From NCBI GenBank assembly GCA_035772735.1, contig JASDFA010000018.1:144837501-144901500 (forward strand): DNA of 64,000 bases. Direction: 5' to 3'. The notes under the pieces are model-generated. The model did no database searches. It saw only the letters and a list, made by a program, of their open reading frames with translations, and had not been told where the DNA came from. Positions 54,630-64,000 of the stretch are shown here, piece by piece; position 1 is the first letter of the stretch; every line of letters begins with the position of its first letter. The translations under genes were made by a program, and so were the position numbers. The stretch comes from Datura wrightii (Eukaryota > Streptophyta > Magnoliopsida > Solanales > Solanaceae).

Positions 54630-56051
54630 TGATCTTGGGAAAATTTATATGCCCAAGTGATACTTAAATGTGTCATTTTAGCCTTGTTTATCTAGCAATG
54701 TTTATACATTCTCATGTGATTGTTAATAAAATGTGAATTTATACTAACCAACATGATTAGCATTGTTTTGCAGGTAAAATGTAATTTTGGAAAGCTAAAA
54801 TGCGTGTTGGGAGTGATCGGGGTTGGACTGGTATGTTAGCAAAGGACAAGGCATTGGAAGGCACAAAATAAAGAGGCTCCGCGATGGAGCCGTGTCACGC
54901 TGCCATTGCAGAGGCCTTCTGCCTGGATAGAGAATTTTTGGCCAAATTCCAGTGAGGGTGCGCGTTGGATCCGTGGCACGGTGGCCTAGCTCCGCGTTGC
55001 ATGTCGTGCCACGTTGGGCCTTATTACCTGGACACCCAGTTTCCAGTAAGGGTCCGCGTCAGTGGCGTGTCACGGAGGTAGTGCTCCGCGATGCATTCCG
55101 TGACACGTTGCTTGTTATTTCGGGAAAAATTCCCACTAGTATAAATAGAACACTTAGGTTCATTTTTAATTATTCTGACTTGGTGGAGCAAGAACGTGGG
55201 TTACAGGCAGTTGAGGGGACGAAAATCTCAGGGTTTTTCTCTATCTCCTTCTTCTTCAATTCAATTGCTTGTATGTTTAACACTCATTTAATGATGTTTA
55301 ATCCACAAATGAGTGGCTAATTCCTCTTCTTGCTGAGGTTAAGAACAATTGTATTGAAATGTGATTGTTGATTAAGTTGGTTTTTCATCTTTTCTTCCAT
55401 GGTTGTTCTATTGATTCTTGTTCTTACTGCATTAATGTGTGGCCTATGTTAATGTATATTTAAAAAGTCCGATTTCACTCGAGAGAGCAAGAAATTGGAA
55501 AGTTGTGAATTAATAGGATATGATCTTTTCTTAGTTTGGGAAAATTGAGAATTGATTTACCTTCAGGATAGAAATATACCTGAAAGTCGTATTAGTCAAT
55601 TTAGGAACCGGGTTTGTATGGCTAGAACATGAATTTCATTTAATCACATAAATGTAGGTGGACGATTCATGATTCTTAAGTTGGGTTAAATACGAGAGTT
55701 CTAATCCATTGGCAATAGTTCTTGACTAGCAATTGGAGGAAAAGTTAACCAAATTATATCGATAATTTATTTCCTTACATGTTCGTTTAACCTGAGCATG
55801 CTCACATTCATAGTTCAGACTCAAATTATATAATCTTTGTAGAATTAGGATAAAATTAGAAATCAAAATATCAAACTCTTGGTTACACTGTTGTCTTCAT
55901 TGTTAGAATTAAAATATAGTACACTTGAGCAGATTGTTACCTTATCCCAGTCCCTGTGGGATCGATACTTGGCTTACTTATGCCACTTTACTACTTGTTC
56001 GACCACGTGCACTTGCGTGTAGTTATACACCCATATAACAAACGCCAAACA
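54630..56051 (+). repeat. LTR4: 3' LTR of A
   Basis: 1422 bases, same length and private variants as LTR1; TATA box TATAAATA at 55140-55147. It ends CGCCAAACA before GCCAC. Confidence 0.93.
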
Positions 56052-56056
56052 GCCAC

Positions 56057-56284
56057 GGCTGACTCAATGGGTTATGGGGTCTGACCATGACTCGTGTTCA
56101 TGCCCGTGGTGACCCCATCAACAATTTTTTTTTACTCAAGTCCAGTACCTCACTACGAGTTACCTAACGACTCATGGCCTTCCCCACGAGTCACAAAATG
56201 ACTCATTTTGTGACCTAGGGCAGAATTTTTAGTTTTCTCCGTTTCAACTCCCTGATCTAATCATTGGGCTTTTCGGGTATTACA
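56057..56284 (-). repeat. J: solo LTR, second part
   Basis: Continues J after A: ACCATGACTCGTG, AACGACTCATGG and CCACGAGTCAC words, then CTTTTCGGGTATTACA. On the minus strand this is the LTR start TGTAATACCCGAAAAG. Confidence 0.8.
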
Positions 56285-56415
56285 ATCATGAAAATGTGGT
56301 ACATGAATTCCTAGAGTCCCCTGCAGGTCATGACTGGAAGGGCAAACATAAGACCCTCTGGCATGTACGTACAAAATGTGTGACAGATAAGTGATTAGGT
56401 TGGAGAGTTATATTG

Positions 56416-56469
<54 letters not shown>

Positions 56470-57108
56470 TGTATTTTTCGTATGGTCATTATTTCAGTGA
56501 CTCGATATGATTTGCTTATGATTTCAAGAAAATTTGATGCTTCTACTATCTAATTTTGAGGTTTATCTATATTCTTTATTGATTTACATTGATAGGCCTG
56601 AAGTTGATGTAACTATGTGGTATTATTAACTACCTAACTTTATGAGTTGATAATGTTGTGTCCTTATAACTACGCTCTTACTTGCTTGTTTGATTTATAC
56701 TATACATAGTTACTAATTAGAATCAGTCTATGATGCATACATATACATCATGTTTGTATTGATGCTACTGTTAGACCTTGAGTGCAGACTATGATCTATG
56801 GAGTTCTTCGAGACCTCATATTTAGAGCTACCACTAACTGATCTGAGGGTGAGTTGACTTCCTCCAAGCTATTGCAGGTCTTCTTAATGATCTCTATTCA
56901 TTCAGACACTGACTATGATTTTTCTTTTATTTATTCTTAAACATTTTTAGCTAGAGTCATGTACAATGAATTTCGTATTTTAGGATTATGATAGATAGTC
57001 TTCCGCGACTGCTGATTATTTATTTTAAAGACTTCCATTAATTATCTCATGAGTATTTTTGTTCTGATTTTTATAAATGAATAAGTGATGGGTTAGTTGG
57101 GAAAGATG
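56285..57108 (+). repeat. 3' LTR of I, second part
   Basis: Resumes at ATCATGAAAATGTGG, parallel to 27662 in the 5' LTR. It includes AAGACCCTCTGGCATGT (56350; 27728 in the 5' copy) and runs to GTTAGTTGGGAAAGATG. The last 65 or so bases present in the 5' LTR (up to GGGTCATGACA) are missing because H begins at 57113. Confidence 0.83.
56412..56466. repeat. (TA)n microsatellite in I 3' LTR
   Basis: Almost uninterrupted TA repeat. The 5' LTR has shorter AT/AC/GC alternation at the same site (27797-27836). Confidence 0.9.
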
Positions 57109-57112
57109 ATTA

Positions 57113-59829
57113 TGAAACACCCCGGATATGTGGAGCGATTAATTTGTTCTTTCAAGGTAGGACTAAGTGCACTTAATAGGCTAAGAAGGAAGTGTTATGA
57201 GTTATTTGAGTTTACTCTATGATCGTATTTAATATTGGACATCGATCAAGTTTTATAACAAAATTCAGCAAAGGTTATCTCAAATTTCCTTCTTGAGATT
57301 CCTTGTAATTTGGCTCAAATGTCCCAAAGTTTTTCTCCAAATCTATAATGAGCTATGGGGCCTACGACCTATCAAATTAAAAGTCTACGAGTCTACTTTT
57401 CAATGCATTAAATTGTTCACTAATTCGACTTCGGAGTAATGATATATTCGCGTTTTCGCGAGACGGCATAAGTAGGCAATGAGGGTCAGAGAGGCTCTGC
57501 AACGGCAGCATGTCAAGCCACCAAATCAACGCGTTGGGCAGCGTGAAATGTTGATACTGATGCGGTGGCTACCGATATAAGTATTTTGGTCGGTTATTTA
57601 TATCATTTATTATTTTTCCAGAATTTTCTTGCGACCAAAGCCCTTTCTAGCTCCTCTATTCATATTTTATTGATTATAAGGATAGAAATTATCCTCCAAT
57701 TTACTTCTCGGGGTCCGGAAGTTAGAGTTCTCTACGTAGCCTATGTTTTGGTGATGTTATTAGTGGTTTTAGTGGCTGCTCCATGAGTTTTATCTTGGGT
57801 AAACCTTTTCTTTCATTGACTCTTAGTTGTTTAGGATAAGTAGGAGTGTGTAAGTATTGGTGGGTCGTTACCTTGAAGTTCTTATTGTCAAATTCATAGA
57901 AATCATGTCAAATAAGCCTTGTTTGCATTATTTCTTGTTGAGTTACATTAGCTACATTATTGGCAGTAGCTGAAGCTGCTTTTAGGCAGTATCTTGGAGT
58001 TTATAAGGGTGGAGTTTCATCTTAGCTCGGGGTTCACCAAATCGAGGTATGTTAAGGCTAAACCTTCTTCAGCAAGTTTTCTTGATCATATCGTTAATAC
58101 GGCTTGTTATCTATTTTAGTACCATTTATGGCTATGTTGTTGTGGTTGGTTAGGTACTGGAAGTTGAACTAATAGTTTGGTATAAGCATCCCTAGTCAGA
58201 ATTTGCCACGTATAGCTTCATCTTCACTAGAAGCGGCATAAAAGTAACTCGTTTGAATTGTTGTCGCTTAGATTGGCAATTGATATTTTCGTACTTTACC
58301 AATGTCGTTAGGCTTTGTAGTTACCTGTTGAACATGTTTTCTTAACTTTTGGAAGCATAATGAATAACTTGGCGATAGGACTCCATGTTTATGATGCCTA
58401 TATTTGATAAAGCTCGCCTATAGGCCATTGGCATACGTTGACGCTTACAAAGCTAGAATTTTAATATTGTAACCTTACCTTCGTGTTAGCGGCAATGAAC
58501 TAGGTGGTATGTTTCAGGATGAGATGCGTACTGTGAGTTACCGTATAACTTCATATGACATACAACTTGTCGTATAGGTCGCTCAGAAGACCACCTTAGC
58601 TGATAACAATCTGATAGATTGTATGATGCCTTAAATAGCGATCTTATAAGCTGTCAAACGTTGGGGCCAATGCCTTTGGCTATTCATGTAGATTCACACA
58701 TGCATATTTCCTATAAGGGCTAAATACAAGTGTACCTTGCCTATGGAGCTACAATTCACTTATATGAGCTATATAATATCTAGGAAGACCATATTGAGTC
58801 TTACAGAGCCATATTAAAGTCTACTCACTTATGGACTTCCTTTATGCCTAATGTGTCATGACTGACTCTCAGTAGAGCCTTGTATGCTCGGGGTGCAGTT
58901 ACAGAAGCCCAGAAGGCTCAAATATAGTTACAGGATCCCAGAAGGCTCAGATACCATCTCAGTAGTCGAGTATGCTCTAGTCTACAGCTTGTCTGCGGGG
59001 CTACAATGTTATGTATAGTGGTATATAGATTGACTTGTATTTGTCAGGGCTTATGGGGGCCCAGGCAGGTTATTCTATGTTTTTTGTACGTGCTAGGCTT
59101 ATGGGGGCTAGGTTAGGTTCTTGTTTGAATATTACCTATTAGTTTACAGTATATATTTGTGAGATCTTACAGGTTAATTTCTGACTCTTACAGCTAGTTA
59201 CCTTCAGTTCCTCCATCAACTTTAGTTCAATTTATTATTACTTCCTTACATACTCGGTACATGGGTGCTACATACTTGCCTGCAGGTTCTGACCAATAGG
59301 ATCTGAGACCTCCCTAGTAGCCATTTAGATCAGCAGAGTGATCAGTTCCCTTCTTCCGAGTTGCCATACATTAGAGGTTTGCCTATCATTTGTTGTATAG
59401 TTTTTGGGATAAGTCGACTTCCTGTCCCGTCCAATGACTTACTCTCTAGAGGCTTGCAGACTATGAGTTTCATAGACATGCTTTATTGGCCATGTTGGCC
59501 TAGTTGTTTTGTCAATTGGAAGCCCTGATGGATTATATATGTGTATATGCTTATCTTTCAACTTTATCTGATTTAAGACAACATGGTGGTCTTGTCATCC
59601 CGCATAGGAAGTTATTACTATCGGGAACTGTTGGTCAATTGAATATCTGCGCAGGTGTTTATAGTTCGGCCATGTCGCCCAAGGATAATTTTGAATCCAA
59701 GACATACTTGATTGTCTTCTTGATTATATGTTGTTGGTATGCACTAGAAGTGTATATGTCCAGGTAGGTCATCTCAAGGTCCAATGTGGCACCAGGTGCC
59801 AGTTATGCTTTCCAAGGTAGGGCGTGACA
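57113..59829 (+). repeat. 5' LTR of H
   Basis: Starts TGAAACACCCCGG and ends GTAGGGCGTGACA, the usual dicot Tekay termini. It holds (A/G)CCCAGAAGGCTCA repeats near 58908-58945 and GGCTTATGGGGGC repeats (59047, 59096). Short open frames (57565-57786, 59504-59767) show no family features. No second LTR of this type is in the window for comparison. Confidence 0.72.
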
Positions 59830-59832
59830 AAT

Positions 59833-59845
59833 TTAGTATCAGAGC
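59833..59845 (+). promoter_or_regulatory. Primer binding site of H, tRNA-iMet type
   Basis: TTAGTATCAGAGC; one change from TTGGTATCAGAGC; 3 bases after the LTR end. Confidence 0.75.
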
Positions 59846-60042
59846 AACGTTGTATCATAGGAAATCTGCAATTTGTGTCAAGTGGAGCCTTGTTTATAAA
59901 TGTGTTGTGCATTGTATTTTATAAGCAGGAAGCTAAGAGGCATGATAGTGCGGTTACCCCTTTTTCTTCTCAAATCGTGTTATCAAGCTGAGTTGTATAG
60001 GATGGAGTCCTTAAGCTTATGTTGTTATGTCTGTCTATAGAT
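59846..60042 (+). other. Element H leader
   Basis: Untranslated leader between primer site and gag ATG; nothing else seen. Confidence 0.5.
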
Positions 60043-61390
60043 ATGTCTAATGCAAGAGAGACTGCAACCAGTCGAGAGCTGAATACAACAGCGGGAGAGG
60101 GTACTAATAGGGTGCCATAGTTGGAGATGGCCCAGCCTAAGGGCGCAAGGGAGACATCTTCTCGATCTCCCTAGCATGCTCCACTACACCAGGAACCTCC
60201 TAGGGCAACAGACAAGCCAACACCACTTTGAGTTATTCCTACACCCTCATAATAGGTTGTTAGGAGTGCAGTATATATGTTGGCTTCTCAGCGCCAACCA
60301 GTAGCACCAGTTGTTGTCGGGCTTATTGAGGGACCCGAAAGTTCGAGGGTTCATGCGTTTCTCTCCTTAAGTCCTCTGCAATTTAAAGGGACAGGTCGTG
60401 GAGAGGACCCTCAAAACTTTATAGATCAGTTATAGAGAATATTTAGGGTTATGCATGCTTCATCCGCAAAGTCAATTAAGCTAGCGGTGTTCCGGCTACT
60501 AGATATAGCAGTTTTGTGATATGAAAGTATGGAAAGGTCTAGAGGCAGGGATACAGCTCCACCCACCTGGCCTAGTTTCTATGAGGCCTTCATAGACCAT
60601 TACTTGCCTCAAGAGCTCCGACGGGCCAGAATAGAGCAGTTCTTACCCCGGAGCATGGCAAGATGAGTGTTTGGGAGTATGCATTGAGGTTTGATTCCTT
60701 GGCCAGACATGTGCCAATATTTGTTAATACTATGCCAACTAGGGTACACTGATTTATAGTAGGGCTTGCTTTAGAGTATGTGGAGACCTGTATTACAGCC
60801 ACGCTATGAGAATACATGGATATCTCATGAATTCAGGCCTTTGCTCAAAATATAAAAGAAATCAGGCTGCGATAGTATGGGGCTGAGAGGGTAGATTAGG
60901 AGCAGCATCGTAGAGCTAGACCCACTGATTTATAGGCAGGGTCCCAGGGTGGGCCCAGGCCTCACTTATTAGGTAGGCCACCTAGTACATCACCCCAGCA
61001 ACGGCAGGGCAGTAGGTTAGATCTTTATGGACAGCTAGGTTCCGGTAAGAGTTCACGAGCGTCAGGCTCACAACAGCAGAGTGGCCCAGACCAAATGAGG
61101 CCAACCCCACCGTGTTGTGGTACTTGCAGTAGATGGAATTTTGGGAGATATAGATACAGCTTCACTACTTGATATTCTTGTGGGAAGAAGGGTCACATGA
61201 TGAGGGATTGCTCAAATAGAGGTCAGAGTGATCGGGACCAACAGAATGGGTCCTCAACAGGGTCACATGCTCCAGTACCTTCTACAGTGTGCAAGCCCTT
61301 AACTCCAACAAGCAAAGGCAGAGGTAGATTAGGAGTATCTAGTTCTGGCAGTGGTGCAGATTGTATTTATGCATTAGCAGGATGACAGGA
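60043..61390 (+). pseudogene. gag: Element H gag
   Basis: Starts MSNARETATSREL (ATG 60043, first in frame with the homology). Then SLSPLQFKGTGRGEDPQNF, FRVMHASSAKSIKLAVFRLL, WPSFYEAFIDHYLPQELRRA, RARIEQF, a frameshift, VWEYALRFDSLARHVPIF, and ITATL-like sequence. The zinc knuckle YSCGKKGHMMRDC (61160-61210) has lost one Cys in its first pair. A Gln/Ser-rich tail (61210-61385) follows. It has at least five stops, including one at codon 27. Confidence 0.82.
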
Positions 61391-61865
61391 TTCTGAGTTG
61401 TTGGCAGATGTCGTAGCAGGTACACTGAATGTTTGCTCCCACTTGGTTTATGCTTTGATAAATCCAGGCTCTACCTTGTCTTATGTTACTCTGCGGGTGG
61501 CACGAAAGTTTGGTATAGCACAAAAGTTTCTCCAGTGACCATTTTTTGTATCTACACCTGTTGGTGAATCCATTATCGCTAGGAGAACTAATAGAGGTTG
61601 TACGGTGGAGATTGTTGGCTGCCAACCTCTGCAGACCTACTAGAGCTAGAAATGATTGAGTTTGATATAATTATGGGCATTGATTGGCTAGCTCCATGTT
61701 ATGCCAATGTCAAGCGTTGGACAAAGATTGTCCGTTTTCACTTCCCAGGGGAGATAGTTCAAAAATGGAAAAGCAATGTAGCAACGCCAAAAGATAGGTT
61801 CATATCCTATCTCCAGGCAAGGAAGCTGATCGCGAAGGGCTGTATTTATTATATTGATAGAGTTT
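61391..61865 (+). pseudogene. Element H protease
   Basis: Reads VYALINPGSTLSYVTLRVAR: the catalytic Asp (DPGST in relatives) is Asn, which alone would inactivate it. Then STPVGESIIARR, and in another frame EMIEFDIIMGIDWLAPCYAN, VRFHFPGE and LQARKLIAKGCIYYI. A frameshift near 61600 separates the halves. Confidence 0.83.
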
Positions 61866-62640
61866 GAGATGTGCAGGCAGAATCCCTGACTCTTCAGTCT
61901 ATTTCAGTGGCCAGTGAGTTTCCATATGTATTAATAGATGAGCTTCCTGGTATTCCCCTAGAACGGGAAATTGACATTTCCATTGGCATGCCATCGGATA
62001 CACAACCAATATCTATTCCTCCTTACAGAATGGCTCCTACCTAGCTTAAGAAGTTGAAGGATCAACTAAAAGACTTGCAGATCAATGCTTCATTAGGCCT
62101 ACTACTTTTCTATGGGGTACGCCAGTTTTGTTCGTGAAAAATAAAAATGGCTCACTATGAATGTGTATAGATTACCGGCAGTTGAATAAAGTTACTATTA
62201 AAAATAGGTATCCCCTCCCGAGGATAGATGATTTGTTTGATTAGCTGCAGGGGGAAAATACTTCTCGAAGATTCATTTAAGATCATGGTGGTAGGGTACC
62301 ACCAAGTACTAGTTCGAGAGAAAGATATTCCAAAGACAGCCTTCAAAACCAGATATGGCCATTTTGAGTTCCTAGTTATGTCTTCCGAATTAATGAATGC
62401 CCCAATAGTGTTTATGGACCTGATGAACAACATATTCAAACCATTATTAGATTTGTTCGTGATAGTATTTATTGATGATATCCTAATATACTCTTATTCA
62501 GAAGCTGAGCATAGAGATCATCTGCGAATAGTACTCCAGGTGCTCAGGGATCGCGAGTTATATGCGAAGTTCTTTAAATGTGAGTTCTAGTTAAATTTTG
62601 TAGCTTTCTTGGCTATATTGTATCAGACACAAGCATTCAG
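61866..62640 (+). pseudogene. pol: Element H reverse transcriptase
   Basis: Linker EFPYVLIDELPGIPLEREI, ISIPPYRMAP, then broken fingers (several stops 62040-62250). Open palm 62228-62590: RYGHFEFLVMSSELMNAPIV, catalytic LFVIVFIDDILIYS, then LRIVLQVLRDRELYAKFFKC and EF with a stop where W is usual. In relatives the second part reads SFGLTNAP; SSELMNAP is a local variant. Confidence 0.87.
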
Positions 62641-63255
62641 GTTGACTCGTACAAGATAGAGGTCGTAAAGACTTGGCATAGACCCACAACTCCAATTGAA
62701 GTTCGTTGCTTCCTGGGGTTAGCTGGGTATTACAGAAGATTTATATAAGGATTCTCTACATTTTTGGCACAATTGATAAAGATAAATTTAAAGGCAGCTA
62801 AATTCCACTGGACCGCAGCTTGTGACCAGAGTTTCTAGGGATTGAAAGATAGGTTGACGACTGCACCATTATTGGCCTTACCAGAGGGCTCAGAGGGGTA
62901 TGTTATATATTATGATGCTTCAGGAATTGGGTAAAGGTGTGTTCTGATGAAGCACTGCAAGGTGATTTCCTATGCTTCGAGGAAGCTAAGGAAGCACGAG
63001 AAGAACTATCCCACTCATGATTTAGAGTTAGCTACAGTTGTTCATGCTCTGAAGATTTGAAGTTATTACTTATATGGTGTTCATGTAGATATCTTTACTG
63101 ATCACAAGAGCCTCCAATATATTTTTAAGCGGAAAGAGTTGAACTTGTGACAACGTTGTTGGCTTGAGTTGCTGAAGGACTATGACGTAGATATCTTGTA
63201 TCACCCGGAGAAGGCTAACATTGTAGCTGATTCCCTTAGTCACAGATCCATGGGA
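62641..63255 (+). pseudogene. pol: Element H RT connection and RNase H
   Basis: Broken connection, then YDASGIG, stop, RCVLMKHCKVISYASRKLRK, NYPTHDLELATVVHALKI, stop, YLYGVHVDIFTDHKSLQYI, ELLKDYDVDILYHPEKANIV and ADSLSHRSMGS. RNase H boxes YDAS and TDHKS are present, with stops between. The frame stops at 63271 and integrase never begins. Confidence 0.84.
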
Positions 63256-63287
63256 AGCTTTGATGTGTTGTGAGTTTATAGAATTTT

Positions 63288-64000
63288 TGACGCTTAAAAC
63301 GAAGAAAATAGCATGGACTTAGGTATGTTCATATGGATATGAGGCATTTTTACCTTGATTTCAGGGAAAATAAGTGTTGGAGAAAAAATATGCAAAAGAG
63401 GCCAAAAAATGCAAAAAATCAGCCAAGTATAATTCTTAGTACGAGCCGTACCTTGATTGTACGAGTCGTACTAAGAACCATGGTGAAAGTCAGAAGGATG
63501 GAACAAGAGGAAGGTAATGTACGACTCTCAGTATGAGCCGTACCAAGGTGGCACGAGCTATAACTAGAGTCATGGAATTGTTCAGAGAAATTTGCAAAAA
63601 GACATTCTCTTCATACAGATGAACTCACGGATCGTAGCAATTATATATGACCCATACCATGAGCTATGGTGAGATTCAAGTGATTCTTCAATACTTGATA
63701 GAACTTCAGACACAACAAGAAGTACGAGTCATAGGAGGAAGATATGAGGCGTACCACAACACTCATGGAAATCTTTAGAAGATGTCAGAGTTCTCATGGC
63801 CAAACCACGGATGCATTGTACGACTCGTATGATTATGGTACGAGTCATTCCAGCCTACCAACACTTTGACAAATCTAAAACATCCAAGGATGTATGAGAA
63901 GCAGGTACGACCCATACAATCCTGCTACGGGTCGTAGGTTCAGACATAATACAGTCGACGCCAGATATGGAAAATTCCCTGTTAGCTTAGGAAAAGGTTT
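63288..64000 (+). repeat. M: probable start of another LTR
   Basis: Starts TGACGCTTAAAACGAAG, with GAAGAAAATAGCATGG resembling the first bases of E's LTR (GAGGAAAAATAGCATGC) and TTGATTTCAGGGAAAATAAG like its TTTTGTAGG segment. From 63435 it is full of palindromic words: GTACGAGTCGTAC, ACGAGCCGTAC, TACGACTCGTA, CTACGGGTCGTAG. These resemble both the ACGACTCAT words of F/J/L and the CTCCGTGTCACGGAG words of A/B/G in layout. Assignment to Athila-like or F family is open. The end is outside the window. Confidence 0.42.

Larger units (their letters stand above)
36249..56051 (+). mobile_element. Element A: Athila-like, without RT or integrase, hosting B
   Basis: Flanked by identical GCCAC duplications (36244-36248 and 56052-56056). 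Order: LTR1, Asp primer site, gag, protease, two-hairpin motif, GC-rich module, exon-intron unit, 3' ORF, 3' noncoding region, then element B (44541-54590), then A's last 39 internal bases and LTR4. LTR1 and LTR4 are each 1422 bases and share private variants (for example AACGCCAAACA at the end) against LTR2/LTR3 (AACGACCGAACA). That pairing shows that A is the host and B the guest. Confidence 0.93.
26419..57108 (+). mobile_element. Element I: Tekay/Del chromovirus, oldest unit of the nest
   Basis: Plus-strand element. Its 5' LTR lacks its first part (cut by L), and it has a tRNA-iMet primer site, remnants of gag, protease, RT, RNase H, integrase and a chromodomain-like tail. The 3' LTR is split between 32673-34217 and 56285-57108 by J with A and B inside. 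The last 65 or so bases of the 3' LTR are replaced by element H. Stops occur every few dozen codons, more than in the other elements, which fits its place as the oldest. Confidence 0.85.
57113..63287 (+). mobile_element. Element H: Tekay/Del-like, inserted in I 3' LTR
   Basis: Plus-strand element: a 2.7-kb 5' LTR, tRNA-iMet-like primer site, gag, zinc knuckle, protease, RT, RNase H. Integrase is absent; homology ends about 63255, and a new LTR-like sequence begins near 63288. Stops are frequent throughout. Its gag (PQNFIDQ, YLPQELRRAR) differs from F's, so it is a separate lineage. Confidence 0.82.

Noticed and set aside
36249..56051. Reading LTR1-A-LTR2-B-LTR3-LTR4 as a tandem array made by unequal recombination.
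   Set aside because: LTR1 pairs with LTR4 and LTR2 with LTR3 by private variants, GCCAC flanks the outer pair, and A's interior resumes after LTR3. Nesting explains all of this.
59504..59767. An 87-codon frame near the end of H's 5' LTR as a small gene.
   Set aside because: It lies inside an LTR, has no recognisable domain, and length alone is not evidence.

Overview
The window is plant nuclear DNA made almost entirely of LTR retrotransposons; I see no host gene, tRNA, rRNA, CRISPR array or bacterial feature. The long LTRs, the Athila-type elements (tRNA-Asp primer sites, RT box FMDD, a plant-specific ORF after pol) and the Tekay/Del-type chromoviruses (tRNA-iMet primer sites, C-terminal chromodomain) point to a eudicot with a large repeat-rich genome. 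Solanaceae is my best guess from protein style (inference only). Every coding region carries stops, frameshifts or large deletions.

The whole window can be read as one nest. The oldest unit is I, a plus-strand Tekay-type element (26419-34217 plus 56285-57108). Into its 5' LTR went L, an LTR of a second Tekay-like family (24397-26418). Into L went C, a minus-strand Athila-like element (12711-18236 plus 24162-24396). C's 5' LTR was hit by E (18237-24161, duplicated target GGCGC). C's 3' ORF was hit by F (minus, 7608-12710). F's integrase was hit by D (minus, 1-7607), and D's pol end by solo LTR G (812-2384, duplicated target GTTGA). On the other side, I's 3' LTR received solo LTR J (34218-36248 plus 56057-56284). 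J received Athila-like element A (36249-56051, duplicated target GCCAC). A received its close relative B (44541-54590) 39 bases before A's own 3' LTR. Element H (57113 to about 63287) interrupts the last bases of I's 3' LTR, and another LTR (M) begins after it.

The Athila-like elements share a plan: LTR, Asp primer site, gag, protease, RT-RNase H-integrase, a compact two-hairpin motif, a GC-rich module resembling the one upstream of the LTR TATA box, a candidate 5'-UTR exon and intron of about 700 bases, a 3' ORF of the putative plant transposon protein type with an acidic tail, and a long conserved noncoding stretch up to the polypurine tract. A, C and E lack RT-RNase H-integrase. B lacks most of gag, the protease and the first half of RT. 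D lacks gag's main domain and the protease. None could work alone, but A and B together cover nearly every part.

The observations I rate highest are the two-hairpin motif at the pol/3'-ORF junction, with compensatory stem changes and fixed spacing, and the lineage-specific GC-rich module carried in both LTR and internal positions, followed by a gene-like exon-intron unit.
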